Source of the DNA: Trichobilharzia szidati
Taxonomy: Eukaryota; Platyhelminthes; Trematoda; Strigeidida; Schistosomatidae
Reading direction: 5' to 3'
Length of the DNA stretch: 64,000 bases
NCBI GenBank assembly: GCA_944472155.2
Contig: OX235273.1
Location: forward strand, 6,297,204-6,361,203
Shown here: piece by piece, positions 1 to 10,345 of the stretch
How positions within the stretch are numbered: position 1 is the first letter of the stretch
How the letters are laid out: every line of letters begins with the position of its first letter
Translations under genes and position numbers: made by a program
The notes under the pieces: generated by a model
Told to the model about the DNA's origin: nothing
Database searches by the model: none
Seen by the model: only the letters and a program-made list of their open reading frames with translations

Positions 1-430
1 CAAACCGTTCCGATTGGCTGACAATTGGCCCAAGGTGGAACGAGTTGCCCCGAAAAGTAAAATGAATTCAGATTCGAGGAATAAACACTGCTACCTCTGC
101 AGCCAGTCTCTGACTTTGGTCGGTTCGTATCAATCTGTATCACGTGACAACCTCACTTCCAACCCTTCATGTTCTCATGGATTCATTCTGGTTAGGCGAA
201 GCTTAGCAATAAGTCGGCTGGAAACCGAACTAGGATCTCGCGAATTGATTCGGCTACGGATACATCTGATGAATAAGGACAGGATCCAAAACAGCAGTCT
301 TTAAGTTACCGATAGGTTGTAAGTGGGGTTTATAGATCAGTTGATCGAAGAGTACTCACCTAATAAGCCAGAGGCTGTTTACTTGAATTCTGTTACAGCC
401 CTGAAGGCAAGTACATAAGTTTCTATGTTA
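1..430. other. Unassigned sequence at left edge
   Basis: I see no convincing gene or named repeat here. The stretch near 262-296 (CATCTGATGAATAAGGAC and following) faintly recalls the SM-alpha hammerhead region, but the closing GAAA is absent, so I do not call it. Confidence 0.3.
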
Positions 431-535
431 AGTAGTTAAGCAGTAACCTTTTTTGGTTTGGAGTTGGAAAGTAGCCATGAGGAACAAATATTATGTGTAG
501 TAGAGAAGATTTGTATTTCAGGTGGATGATTTGCA

Positions 536-1199
536 ATTAATAGTGTTCTCTGAGCTGGTTGGTTTAGTTGCGGAGCTTTCGTCGTCCTTCTGGACAACAT
601 CTTCGTAATATTTAGCATAAAGTGAAATGATTTAAATTTCTTCATGAGTGATATAATTGCGTCTCCAACAGAAAAAGGAGATAAAATTAATACCATTTAC
701 AAAATAAATTGTTTGAACTGTAACAAACATTACATCGGCCAAAGTCGTCGTCCCCTTCGAATCAGAATCCAAGAACACAAATCAGCCGTGAAAAGACACA
801 ATATGTATTCTTTAGTATCAATGCATATAGACAATTATGGACATCAATTTGATTGGGATAATGTCGAAATCTTAGACAGAGGAAACACCAAAAGTGCAGC
901 CAGGGAATTCCTAGAAGCCCGGTACTCAAACGAAAATGCAATTAACAGTCATGTTAATATAGACGAAATATACCAGCTAATAAAAAGTAAATCAGGTGAC
1001 CAGAAAGTTTAAAATCCAAGTCAATAGAAAATGGTCAATACATATGTAAAGATGGTTACCAGGAGACGTACGAAATTATATCACTCATGAAGAAATTTAA
1101 ATCATTTCACTTTGTGCTAAATATTGCTCTGAAGGTGTTGTCCAAAAGGACGATGAAAGCTCTGCAACTAAACCGACCAGCTCAGAGAACATTAATAAT
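536..1199 (+). mobile_element. PLE-1 unit: GIY-YIG cassette between inverted arms
   Basis: A Penelope-like fragment bounded by two inverted arms. The left arm (about 538-657) and right arm (about 1076-1199) are near-perfect reverse complements over about 120 bp and share the motif TTCTCTGAGCTGG / CCAGCTCAGAGAA at their outer ends. Between them lies only the C-terminal endonuclease part of the element (644-1012). The same arrangement occurs at 46140-47040, and lone arms occur near 43110 and 53640. The reverse transcriptase part is missing. Confidence 0.75.
644..1012 (+). CDS. GIY-YIG endonuclease domain of a Penelope-like element
   Basis: The 122-residue open frame encodes a GIY-YIG nuclease domain, which in Penelope-like elements cuts target DNA for retrotransposition. 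Visible landmarks are IYKINCLNCNKHYIGQS (residues about 18-34, the Y-I/YIG core with paired cysteines), RIRIQEH (the R and E-H positions), and a C-terminal AREFLEARYSNENAIN block. The ATG falls inside the left inverted arm, so the true start was probably further upstream in an RT-endonuclease fusion of several hundred residues. The frame is intact but truncated. The family call is strong; activity of this copy is unlikely without the RT. Confidence 0.8.
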   Translation: MSDIIASPTEKGDKINTIYKINCLNCNKHYIGQSRRPLRIRIQEHKSAVKRHNMYSLVSMHIDNYGHQFDWDNVEILDRGNTKSAAREFLEARYSNENAINSHVNIDEIYQLIKSKSGDQKV

Positions 1200-1612
1200 T
1201 GTAAATATTATGTGCCCTGTTTCTGTTTAATTTCATCATAGATGTACTAATGAACCTTTTAATAAAGGAATAATCTTGTTGACTTAGAATATGTACTGAT
1301 GAAATAATCCTCCTAGGTGAAGATGCTGACAAGATGCAGTCTTCTGAACACCTTGAGTAGCAATCTTCGAATGTTTGGTATGCGATTCGTGCCCTGTTGT
1401 CAAATGTTAGATGATGAAGCAACAGGACTGGACTACATCGACTCCTAGCTGGCCTAAAGAAAGAGAGTCAAGTAGCAGATCGAGCGTGTTAACCACTTCA
1501 CTTATTCAGGAAATTACATCAGCCAGTCCCAAAGGAATGATTATTAACGAAATCCCAGTACGGATAGGTGGTTTCTTACTATTTCTTCCAGTGAGTCTCC
1601 ATTGAATTGTAC
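1200..1612 (+). mobile_element. RTE-2 LINE fragment (RT palm region)
   Basis: Degraded + strand RTE-2 reverse transcriptase sequence. It reads, with stops and indels, through a YADD-like region (LEYVLMK.. in place of LEYADDIVLL), then QMFGMRF, and on toward the S-Q-C-block seen in other copies at 32640-33470. It abuts the right arm of the PLE-1 unit. It is a non-functional fragment. Confidence 0.6.
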
Positions 1613-1869
1613 AGTCAGGTAGAGAAGCCTTTTAGAAGTATAAAGTGTGGACAGTTTTACTTGAGTGATATCCAACTACTCAATTAAATAAATCAGTAGT
1701 ATTTAATGTCATGTATCAATCAATAGCTGTTTAGCCGTATTCGCCTATAAAATCACTTGATATAAATTGATAAAATCGGTACTGAGTAGTACTCAGTTGG
1801 TTTGATTTAAGTAGGTAGGAGTAGGACTCGAATCTTGGAGGTGTTATTTGAGTTCTTAAGCCTAATAGC
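1613..1869. repeat. Short dispersed repeat, unassigned
   Basis: The part at about 1590-1720 (GTGAGTCTCCATTGAATTGT, then AGAGAAG and a GTGTGGACAG-like block) recurs at about 6680-6775. It is therefore a dispersed repeat, in both places next to LINE fragments. The remainder to 1869 shows nothing recognisable. Confidence 0.35.
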
Positions 1870-2525
1870 TCTCCTTTACCTACCTGGGAAGCATCGAATC
1901 AACTACAGGTTGGCGGAAATGATGAGGATCTCATCAAAGCAGTGAGGATCAGGAGAGTAAGGTAAGCTTTCATTTCCCTCAAGTCTGTGTGGAGGAGATG
2001 AACAGCACTCAGCATGAAAAATAAGATCCGGATTTTGAACTTCAATGTGAAGTCAGTCAGTGCTGTTTACTATACGGATCAGAGACTTGGCGTGTCATGA
2101 AGGCCACTTCGAACAAACTACACACCTTAATCAACAGCTGTCTTCGCTCAATACTCAAGATCACATGGCCAGAAAAAATCAGCAACAGGGATCTTTGGCA
2201 AGGAACGAACCAATCAACCAACGAGGAAGGAAGAGATGAAGTTAGGTAGATTGGTGGCCATACTCTGAGAAAACAAACCATCAAGTGAGTGACATCACAC
2301 GCCACGCCAGGCCATTGATCGAGTGGAACCAGAAAGGGAGGCGGAGAGTTGATCGTCAGCGCTGGGGTGACATGGAAGAGGAGGTTGTTGAGAAGTGGAG
2401 ATGAAAGCATGTGGGCAGACGTGAAGCCAGATAAAAACGTTGGCGGAGAACCGCGAACGCGACAGAGACGTTCAGCTGAGGCCCTATGTTCCTCCAGGAA
2501 CTAAAGGAAACAACAATAACAACAA
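1870..2525 (+). mobile_element. RTE-1 LINE, 5'-truncated 3' end
   Basis: This copy covers the post-RT segment of RTE-1 from the TYLGSI-like region to the 3' end. Conserved phrases are readable across frames: K(I/N)RILNFN, SETWR, the R-W-I/GGH-TLR-K block and a terminal R-P-Y-V-P/CSSRN-like codon string. It ends in an (AAC/AAT) tail at 2505-2525, as RTE-clade elements do. Several frameshifts show that it is dead. It lies about 160 bp before the first visible Sox exon. Confidence 0.75.
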
Positions 2526-2682
2526 GCCTAATAGCTACTGTATCTCTTGAAAACTGATAAATGGTAATAATTATTATTTAATTGTGGTGATTTTTTAGCC
2601 TGCTGAATCGATTCTTCCATAAAATCAATCAATTTTCCCCTGTATCTTTTTCACCTTTTAATACTTTTTTTTTCTACCGCAG

Positions 2683-4310
2683 ATGAGTACAAATCCGATG
2701 ACACACTCCCCTAGTAACAATAATAATAGTAATAATGCATTTACTGAAACCATGTTAAACTATATGAAATGCTACTATGCAAAATTATCAAGTAATCAAA
2801 CCCCCAGTGAACAGTACCAAATGGAAATCGGCCAGACTTATCCAGGCAGCAGAAAGACTTCACATGCCTCGAACAAAGAATACGCTCTTGATAATCAACA
2901 ATTGTCTATAAAAAATTCCATAGAGGAGGAGGAAATATTCACAATGGATATGATCTTATAGGGGGTAATTCAGTACAACAGAAACCTCACCTTCCTAGTG
3001 CATTTATGCAGTTATATGATGTAATCAACCAAATAAAGCCTAAATTGGATAAAGAGGCTCTAACATCAGTAACGTCGACTTCTACTCCGCAAACAACATT
3101 GGGCAACAACTTTTTAATGCAAACACCGTTAGTGAATAACATCAACAATGAAAGCTGCAGTAATGCGGTATCACTCTTAACTTCCTCTCCTATCCCATCA
3201 TCATCATCATCAACATCGGGGATGTATCCACCACAGTCGCAAGATCTTCCAGGCATTCGTCAACCTTATGATAACCCTATTAATCTCTTATCTTTTAATC
3301 AAAGAATAACTTCAGTGACTGAAATGAATAAAAATCAATTCAATTTAAGTTTACAACAAATTCCAAAATTCAATGGTATCAATAATTTCCACCCGAAAGT
3401 AATTAATAACAATAGCGATAACAGTAACAACAGTGAAAATAAAAGTAATAATCTAGATCCAGTGACTATGATGAATGGAAACGCATCGACTACACAACCA
3501 TCATGCTTTTCATCATCAATTAATAATTCAATGTTCAATGGGAACAATTCAAATTTGGCGGGTTTTTCTTTACCGGAAAATACAAATTGTAATCTATCAA
3601 TGTTTTATAATACTACTACAATAACAAATGTTAATGATAATAACAGTAATAACTTTAATGGTTTTCATGATAATGATACAAATAAACAATCTTCAGATGT
3701 GAATCATTCTAAAATTGGCGCGTTTAATTTAAATCCTAGCGCTACTGAACTAGTTAAACAACACTTTACATCACTATCAAAGCTGACATCAGGTTCGCTA
3801 AATTTAAACATGAATATTGATGATGGTAATAATAATAATAATAGTAATAGAACGGCTGCTGTGACCACTACTCCTCCAGGTAGTACTTCCGACACTACAG
3901 ATACTACTAACGTTAGTAATAGTAGTAGTATAATCAATTCAAATGAAATTGACAACCAAATGAAAGATACTGTCAACTCATTGAAATCGTTAACGCCTAT
4001 TTCTAATCAAAATAATTTAATGTCAACAGAATTAACTGGACAGTACCAGTTGAATCGTCATCATCCACAGACGTATTATTATCCACTGAGTCAACATAAA
4101 CAACAACAAACATGCCGTTTATTGAAGAGGAAAGATTACAATAATATAGAACAAAAATATAAAAATATTAAATTGACATATTCAGATAATTATGAAAATA
4201 ATAATAGTAATAATAATGGTGAGGCAGATGAGGCGGATGATGAAGAACTTGAAGAAGGAGATTTTGATATTTCCCAACGGTCAAAGTTCATACAACATGA
4301 ACATCAGCAG
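2683..4310 (+). CDS. SoxD: SoxD-type transcription factor, exon 1 of 4 visible (frame-broken)
   Basis: First visible coding exon of a SOX5/6/13-type HMG-box regulator acting in the nucleus. A strong pyrimidine tract and CAG precede the ATG at 2683, and the exon ends in CAG|GTGAGC at 4310 in phase 0. The content is low-complexity: runs of N and S, a short QLYDVINQIKPKLDKEAL block near 3009-3062, and an acidic patch (EADEADDEELEEGDFD) near 4222-4269. I see no clear leucine zipper or Q-box, which vertebrate SoxD proteins have. The frame is open from 2683 to a stop at 2959-2961. The main frame resumes one register back, open from 2895 to the donor. The switch must lie between 2895 and 2960, and a heptamer A AAA AAT sits at 2910-2916. 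Alternatives are an indel or assembly error, ribosomal frameshifting, or translation starting at the in-frame ATG at 3006. Cis-splicing from an upstream exon and spliced-leader trans-splicing at 2682 are both possible. Confidence 0.85.
2910..2916 (+). other. Slippery-type heptamer at frame break
   Basis: A AAA AAT in the X XXY YYZ register relative to the 2683 frame. A slip of -1 here continues directly into the frame that encodes the rest of exon 1. A single missing A in the homopolymer would give the same picture. Confidence 0.4.
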
Positions 4311-4444
4311 GTGAGCCATTATATTTTAATCTTATTTCTTATAGTTTTCTTTGGAAGATGAAATCAGTTTTTTAGATCACAGTTGATGTCGATATTAGCA
4401 TAGAACTTGGGCACTGTGGTGATAAAGCATAGTTTATTTATGAT
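4311..4444 (+). other. Sox intron 1, donor-proximal part
   Basis: GTGAGC donor followed by AT-rich sequence. A block matching the outer end of PLE-2 arms (ACTTGGGCACTGTGGTG, 4407-4423) appears just before the RTE-1 copy. Confidence 0.5.
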
Positions 4445-4792
4445 GGCCAGATGGCCAGAAAAGATCAGCAATAGGGACCTGTGGGAGCAAACCAACCAGG
4501 AACCTATTGTGCAACAAATAGGCAGGAAGAAATGGAGATGGATAGGCCATACTCTGAGGAAGCCATCAAGCGACATCACTAGACAAGCCATCGCTCGAGT
4601 GGAACCCGAAGGGGGAAGCGGCGAGTCGGTTGTCCAAGGGTGACTTGGAGGAGGTCATATGAAGAGGAGATGAGAGCATGTGGGCAGACTTGGAGCCAGG
4701 TAAAAACTCTAGCAGAGAAACGAACGCAATGAAGACGCACAGCTGAAGCCCTATATTCCCCTAGGAATTAAAGGAAATAATAATAATGAAGA
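4445..4792 (+). mobile_element. RTE-1 LINE 3' end
   Basis: The 3' terminal segment reads KISNRDLWEQTNQEPIVQQI, then GRKKWRWIGHTLRKPSSDIT. It closes with the family's A-L-(C/Y)-(S/P)-x-R-N-stop codons and an AAATAATAATAA tail. About 78 codons (4407-4643) are still open. It is a 5'-truncated insertion in Sox intron 1. Confidence 0.8.
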
Positions 4793-5470
4793 AAATTTAT
4801 TTCGATAAAGTCTCACAGCGTGTTATACAGTAGTAATATTTACTGATGACCACGTTTCGAGCACAATCTATACACTGCTCATAATTCCAATATCAAGTTA
4901 CTCAAACAACTTTCCATCTTCCTTTCTCATTCCTTGATTTCATTGGTAGTGGTATTTAATGATGAGTCATTCCTACTGCATTTGTTGGATGTAGATTATT
5001 CAATGAACAATGATTCGGTAATCAACCTCTCACTCTCTCCGCCCACCTAGATTACTTTTTAGAATTTTAACCCTCTCTCACCCTATTGTTTGTTAATGCA
5101 TGCAGTGCAATTGCTAAGCTTTTGTCTAAATTACTTATCTTTGTTGGATCAACCATTCTAACCGTAGCTAAATTCTTATGTTTCCAAAATGTAACTACCC
5201 CTATCTACTAGTCTGACCTATGTAGTTGACCTCAATCACAGTCATTGCAATATATTTTGTAAACTATGTTATTTTGTCTAATTGGGTCAACATGCAGGAT
5301 CCTTTTACCCGACAAAGCCTGTCCTGCTTGAGTCAGTTTGTAGGTTTAAATGTCACCCTAATTCTTGCTCTATTTAGAATCCTACTACGTAGGGAGGGTC
5401 TCAGATGTCTCATGCCTTATATTCTCTCTTAATTCTTAAATATAAGTAGATGTACAAAGAGGTTGATTAC
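4793..5470 (-). mobile_element. PLE-2 fragment with one terminal arm
   Basis: Read on the - strand this carries the same GIY-YIG-adjacent region as 24450-24900 (MDPxKxNNxVYxI.C-type string, here degraded). A terminal arm lies at 4795-4925, containing CTGATGACCACGTTTCGAGC. The arm matches those at 24211-24290, 41405-41570 and 55318-55440. Stops and indels are present. Confidence 0.6.
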
Positions 5471-5699
5471 TGAATCTTTGTTTGTCAATCTTGTTCTCCG
5501 TATCCACTACTAGGTGTGTGTCAGTATGGAAATTCTGATTGACCTTGCGACTCCTCTACCTAACTGATCACGTTGGACCAATGCTCAAGAAGGCGATGGT
5601 GGGATTACCGAGTTGTTCTACACATATAACTGTCTCTACACGAACGGTTAAATTTGCAAATGCACATTGAAGTGGTCACAAAATTGCAACTCTATGCAT
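5471..5699. other. Unassigned intron 1 sequence
   Basis: No gene recognised. The sequence lies between PLE-2 and RTE-1 debris. Confidence 0.3.
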
Positions 5700-5862
5700 C
5701 ATCATCACAGAACAAAGCATGGGATGCCAATCAAACCTCTACCTCAACTTTATAGACTTTGAGAAGGCCTTCGACAGCGTTGACCGCCCAGTAATTTGGA
5801 AACTACTCGAGTACTACGGCCTACCCCAAATATTCATCAACCTTATTCAACAGCTGTACGAG
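5700..5862 (+). mobile_element. RTE-1 RT fragment (motif A)
   Basis: Translates as LYLNFIDFEKAFDSVDRPVI followed by WKLLEYYGLPQIFINLIQQL, which is RT motif A of RTE-clade LINEs with its catalytic aspartate region (F-x-x-A-F-D-S-V). At about 5860 the sequence switches to RTE-1 material in the opposite orientation. Confidence 0.8.
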
Positions 5863-6602
5863 CGAAAACAGCTGTTGGTAAAGGTCTGCAACAGGCTGTT
5901 GGAAATATTCTTTGTGACCCGCCAAGTTTCTGATCCGTATAGAAGAACTGACTGACTTGACGTTTGTATTGAAAATCCGAATTTTGTTGTTGATGCTGAG
6001 GAGTGACGAAGATTTCCTGATTGGTTTCAGGTTGATGAATGTGCTTCTCGCCTTCCCGATTCTTGATTTGACATCCTCGTCCGTTCCTCGTGTAGTTGAG
6101 ACAATGCTCCCTAAATAAGTGAAAGAAGTAACCTCTTTCAAATCCCTCCCGTTGATGGTGATTGGGGCTGGATGTCTCTGCTGTTGTTGTTGCTGGTTGG
6201 TTATTTTCATAACCTCCGTCTTGTCTATGTTCACGTGGAGTCCTCTGTTTGCTGCTTCTTCGACCAGTTTGTCGGTTTTCGCTTGTAAGTCTTCGATTTT
6301 GTGTGTGACATCAAACATAAATCATCCACGCGCGAAATCCAGGTCTTCTAGGTTCTTCACGTCGGTCCAGGATATCCCTGTCTTCTCGTTTCCCACTGTC
6401 TGACGCATAATCCAGTCCACCACAATTAGGAATATCATTGGTGATAATAAGCACCCTTGTCTGACTCCTGTGTATACTCCAAACGCTTCGCCGAGTTTTC
6501 CGTTGTGGATCACTTGACATGTGCCGTTGTCGTACAGGTGTTGAATAAGGTTGATGAATATTTGAGGTACGCCGTAGTACTCGAGTAGTTTCCAAATTAC
6601 GC
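5860..6602 (-). mobile_element. RTE-1 LINE fragment, RT motif B to post-RT
   Basis: On the - strand this runs from WKLLEYYGVPQIFINLIQHL through GVYTGVRQGCLLSPMIF (motif B region) to LEDLDFARG, where the motif C DD has been lost. It continues through LHVNIDKTEVMKITNQQ, TSFTYLGSIVSTT and RIFNTNVKSV. Two long frames remain (6311-6595 and 5821-6318), but the catalytic DD is destroyed. The 5'-most codons duplicate those of the + fragment next door, giving a head-on inverted junction. Confidence 0.8.
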
Positions 6603-6965
6603 CATAATATTAATAAGATATCTGTTAATAGACTTTTCTATTAAGGAAAAACACATCATCGATGGTTTCTCAATATTTCTGCTGATGAGTCTACATTGAA
6701 TTCCAGATTCAGATAGAGAAGTTGTGTAAAAGCAGAAAGTGTGTGCGGTTCTGGTGATTTAGGCTTCATGGATTTCGTGATGAAACATAACCATTTTCAA
6801 GGAGAATTCTACTCACACTGTTCACCTCCTCTTACATTAATATCAGAGCAGCAAATTCGGAGAATGCTGTACCTCAATGTAACGAATCAGGTTTCGTTTT
6901 GAATATAGAGGTACCCAAATATGAAAGTTGGTAAGCTGTCCATTCCATGTCAGTGTTCCATCCTA
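6603..6965. other. Intron 1 sequence with dispersed repeat
   Basis: Positions 6680-6775 match the dispersed block at 1590-1720. The rest is unassigned. Confidence 0.35.
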
Positions 6966-7742
6966 TTCACGTTTTGAACATTAAAAAAAAACAACTTTTG
7001 AATCGGACTCCTTCATTAATGTGAAGTGAATTCCAGAATGGCTGGTTTCAACATAGAACTTTGCATCGATGTTCAGCGGTTCGAGTCGCCACATTCCCTC
7101 CATGTACCACATAAAGGAAGAAAAGAAGAAAGTAAAAGGAAATGCAAAGTAGAGACAGTAAACAGAGATATGAGGCAAAAAGAATAGTAACATCGAAGAA
7201 CAATATAGTTTCATTGAGTATTATAAGTCACAAGGAGTGGATGCATCTGCGCCAGCCATCAGCGAGAATGGTTTTGAGCCAGCCATATCACCAATTGTCT
7301 CCAGCCTTCATTGGTGTTTACCGTCCCGATGACCCCAACCAGTCACGAAGTCTACACCTCCATACATGAATGACTGGCTTACACTAACTGTTGTGGATTT
7401 GATTGACTGATGAGGCCATGTTTTTGTTTGACAACCGCTGGCTCTTTTACAACCTGATCCATCCTGTGTAAGTCAGCTAACATCGCCCGTTGGTTGAGGA
7501 AGGCGATGGCCAGGCTAGGCATGCGTAGCACATGTCCTAACCACCTCAGTCGATGTAGCTTCACAACATCGTCGGTTGATTTCCCCTCCTTATCTAGCAT
7601 CAACTAATGCCTAACGACAAAATTGCTCACCCTGTTACACCACCTCACACGCGAGATAGAACGCAGGCACCTATGATGACAGACAGCTAGCTGGCCTTTT
7701 CATGTCTTCTACTCTCGATGGCCAGGTCTCACAGCCATTAAT
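6966..7742 (-). mobile_element. RTE-2 LINE 3' end
   Basis: The - strand reads the C-terminal RTE-2 segment. Visible strings include SIDEAVKLHRLRWLGHVLRM-like sequence at about 7500-7600 and WLAQMHPL-like codons at about 7240. The element's 3' end (EG.W.LE.L.I.AKFYVET) lies at about 7000-7110. Frames are broken. Confidence 0.7.
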
Positions 7743-7813
7743 ATATATAAATATATATCCTATAATTTAACTCTGTATATGTAATGGTTTCTAATTTTTC
7801 ACTTTAATGTCAG

Positions 7814-7945
7814 GTTCACATAAAATCGCATCGATCAACCAAATCAAATCCTGATCTATTAAATGATAAATCCGCTTCACATATAAAACGACCAATGAAT
7901 GCTTTTATGATATGGGCAAGAGATGAAAGACGAAAAATTCTCAAG
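7814..7945 (+). CDS. SoxD: SoxD-type transcription factor, exon 2 (HMG box, first half)
   Basis: Exactly 44 codons between TTTAATGTCAG and AAG|GTAAGT, phase 0 on both sides. The last 22 codons open the HMG box: [18 protein letters not shown] then [13 protein letters not shown] is the minor-groove binding signature of Sox proteins. In this family K-D-E-R-R-K-I-L following that core is diagnostic for SoxD rather than SoxB, C, E or F. The box is cut by the intron right after KILK. Upstream residues ([17 protein letters not shown]) form a short linker. Confidence 0.95.
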
Positions 7946-8538
7946 GTAAGTAAACTTTATTTGTATCAAAACTCTATATACTACTGAGTGATTCATATAA
8001 GTAGCTGTATATCCCCTTCACATCAACCAGCCGTGTTTGCTAATCAGATTGAAGTAGCGATCTAAACATCAAATAGCTGGGGCTGAACTCATCATTGGTA
8101 TAGGGGGTGGTTTGACTGTTTTTAGAGAGCTAAATCAGTTGAAACTATCCGATTTCTGGCTAATAACGACTTCAGCAAACTGGTAGCGTCATAAATCAGA
8201 TATGTGATTTCCGGCTTATCATTTGCAACTTACACAGATCGAAGAGGTGAGATTTCATCGCAGTTCCCTCACCTATGCGTAATTACGTCAATCGCAAATT
8301 AGTTTTGACAAATGAGAATTCTGTCAAAACTTTATTTGCTTGATAACTGTTTTTTTTTCTGTCTGAAGAAGTGAAGATAAAACTAAGTGGAAGAATGCAG
8401 ATAGAAAACTGGGGAAACCTACTTCTGTTAACAGGTCAATTCAATGTGTGAATTAGTTTTTAATGAAGCGGTTTAACTGTCAGTTTGTGTAAAGACTAAA
8501 ACTGATGTGTTGTGGTGTGAACGCAGAGAACCGATCTT
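7946..8538 (+). other. Sox intron 2, proximal unassigned part
   Basis: No transposon recognised. It contains a perfect 10-bp hairpin: AGTTTTGACA at 8301-8310 and TGTCAAAACT at 8322-8331, with an 11-nt loop. Confidence 0.5.
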
Positions 8539-9045
8539 TGTGGTCTACTCTGTTGACCAACTTACTTATGTGTGGGAAGTTGCATCAACCAACACCAGCG
8601 GGTTGATTGCTGACGAAATCTCAGCACGGATATAGAGGGCTAGTTACGCATATGCCAGTTTACGCCGTCTCTGACCTAGTATACGTGATATCCGGCTGAC
8701 TGACTGTCGATCAAACGACGTATGCACTGCTTAGCAGTTCGCTCCGTCCTCCCTTATGGCTTTGAGCGAAATATGGCCATTGAGAGTGAAGGAAATTAAA
8801 AAACTAGCTAGCTGTCTTTGATCATAGGTGTCTGCGTTCTATCTGCGATGTTAAGTGGTGTAATAACATGAGCAATATTGAAATTAAGCATCGGTCGAGT
8901 GTTAGGTAAGAGGGGAGGGAAAATCAATCGGCGAATTTGTGAAGTTACACCAATAGAGATGTCTAGGGCATGGACATGTGTAACCCATGAATCCCCAGTC
9001 ATCGCCTTCTAGAAAACAAGCAATGTTAGCTGACATAGGGATCCC
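8539..9045 (+). mobile_element. RTE-2 LINE fragment (left member of inverted pair)
   Basis: The + strand copy covers the post-RT region from the LGS-like/SISADEIS block to the LG-H-V-x-x-M/P block (CTAGGGCATGGACATGTG). It ends where an opposite-strand copy of the same region starts. Many stops. Confidence 0.65.
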
Positions 9046-9556
9046 AACCAGTCAGGAATTCTACACCTCCCTACATGACCCGCTTGCTTAAACCAGCTGT
9101 TGTGGATTTGATTGACTGATGAGGGCATGTTTTGATTTCACAACCACTGGCTCTTTTCTAACCTGGCCCACCCTAAGTCATCTAACATTGGCCGTTGTGG
9201 AGGAGGGCAGTGGATAGAGATGCATACGTAACACATGTCCTAACCATCTCAGTCAACGTAACCTCACAACCTCGTCTACTGATTTCCTCTCCCTCCTTAC
9301 CTAGCATTCGACCGATGTCTAACCTCAATATTGCTCACCCTGTTATACCACCTAAATCAGGAGACAGAAAGCAGATATCTATGATCAAAGACAGCTAGCC
9401 AGGCTTTTCATGTCTTCCACTCTCAATGGCCATGTCTCACTGACAGACACAAAGGAGGACGGAGCGAACTGCTTAGCAGTACACACGTCGTTTGGTCGAC
9501 AGTTAGTCAGCCGGATATCGCGTCTACTAAGTCAGAGACGGCGTAAACTTGCTAGC
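9046..9556 (-). mobile_element. RTE-2 LINE fragment (right member of inverted pair)
   Basis: The - strand copy starts at the same post-RT segment and runs to the GRCRxPxW-type 3' coding block near 9050-9120. Together with 8539-9045 it makes a large imperfect inverted repeat. Confidence 0.65.
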
Positions 9557-10245
9557 ATGTGACAAGAGTATCAGCCAGCGGGAACACAAAAAAGACGGAG
9601 GTGATCAAGATAACCAACCAATCACTATCAATGGAATAAATTTAAAAGAGGTCAGTCGCTTCATTTATCTAGGCAGCGTCGTTTCAACGACACGCAACAG
9701 CGCGGACACTGACGTCGAAACCAGACAGCATCAGAAAAGCAAGTCTAACCTTCATCATTCTGAAATCAGTTTGATAATCGTCTGTACACAGTCAGTATTT
9801 TCAGTACCAACGTCAAATAAATCAGTCCTTCTACGTGAATCATAAACGACTCACACGTCACATGAAGCATTCTGAAGAAGTTACTGGTCGGTAGGCCAGC
9901 CAGTCGACCAGAAAGAATTATCAACAAGAAACTCTGTCAGCGAACAAACTAATCAAGAGTCTATTGCTCAAGAAATATGTTAGATAAAATGAAGATGAAT
10001 CGGATATACGCCAGTGAGGAGATCATACAGCGCTGGGTCAGTCCAAGAGTACAACTTGAGTAGGAAACGATGAAATGGGTGTCGCTGTGAGTTTAAAATG
10101 GGGGAGATCGTCTGAGGAACAGGAGATGAGAGTCTATAGTCGGTCATAAAGCGCCAGGCAGTTGAAGAGGACTTTAGAGAAGAGGATGAAATGCGCAGAT
10201 GTTCTATTGAGTCCCCATGATGTTTCACACGGAACCCAAAGGAAT
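9557..10245 (+). mobile_element. RTE-1 variant LINE, 3' half
   Basis: Reads QPITINGINLKEVSRFIYLG then SVVSTTR and later RTE-1-like post-RT sequence with several frameshifts. It ends in TTTCACACGGAACCCAAAGG and an AATAATAAAT tail. This variant's tail resembles SINE-A more closely than the main RTE-1 tail does. Confidence 0.7.
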
Positions 10246-10254
10246 AATAAATAT

Positions 10255-10345
10255 TTTCTATAGTTGGTTTATAAGGATTAGTTTTGTTTTTACGAGTTGA
10301 TCACGGATTGATATCAGTTAGAGAACCATTGTCTGTCTGTCTGAT
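10255..10345 (-). repeat. SINE-B 3' fragment
   Basis: Only the distal part of SINE-B is present: TTCTATAGTTGGTTTATAAG to TATCAGTTAGAGAACCATTG. It is truncated before the hammerhead-like core. Confidence 0.65.

Noticed and set aside
2904..2923. 20-nt GT...AG segment that would restore the Sox exon 1 frame
   Set aside because: Shorter than any plausible spliceosomal intron, including flatworm micro-introns; kept only as an arithmetic coincidence.
3704..3976. 90-codon leucine-rich frame on the opposite strand of Sox exon 1
   Set aside because: It is the complement of AAT/AAC codon runs in the exon, with no independent coding signs.
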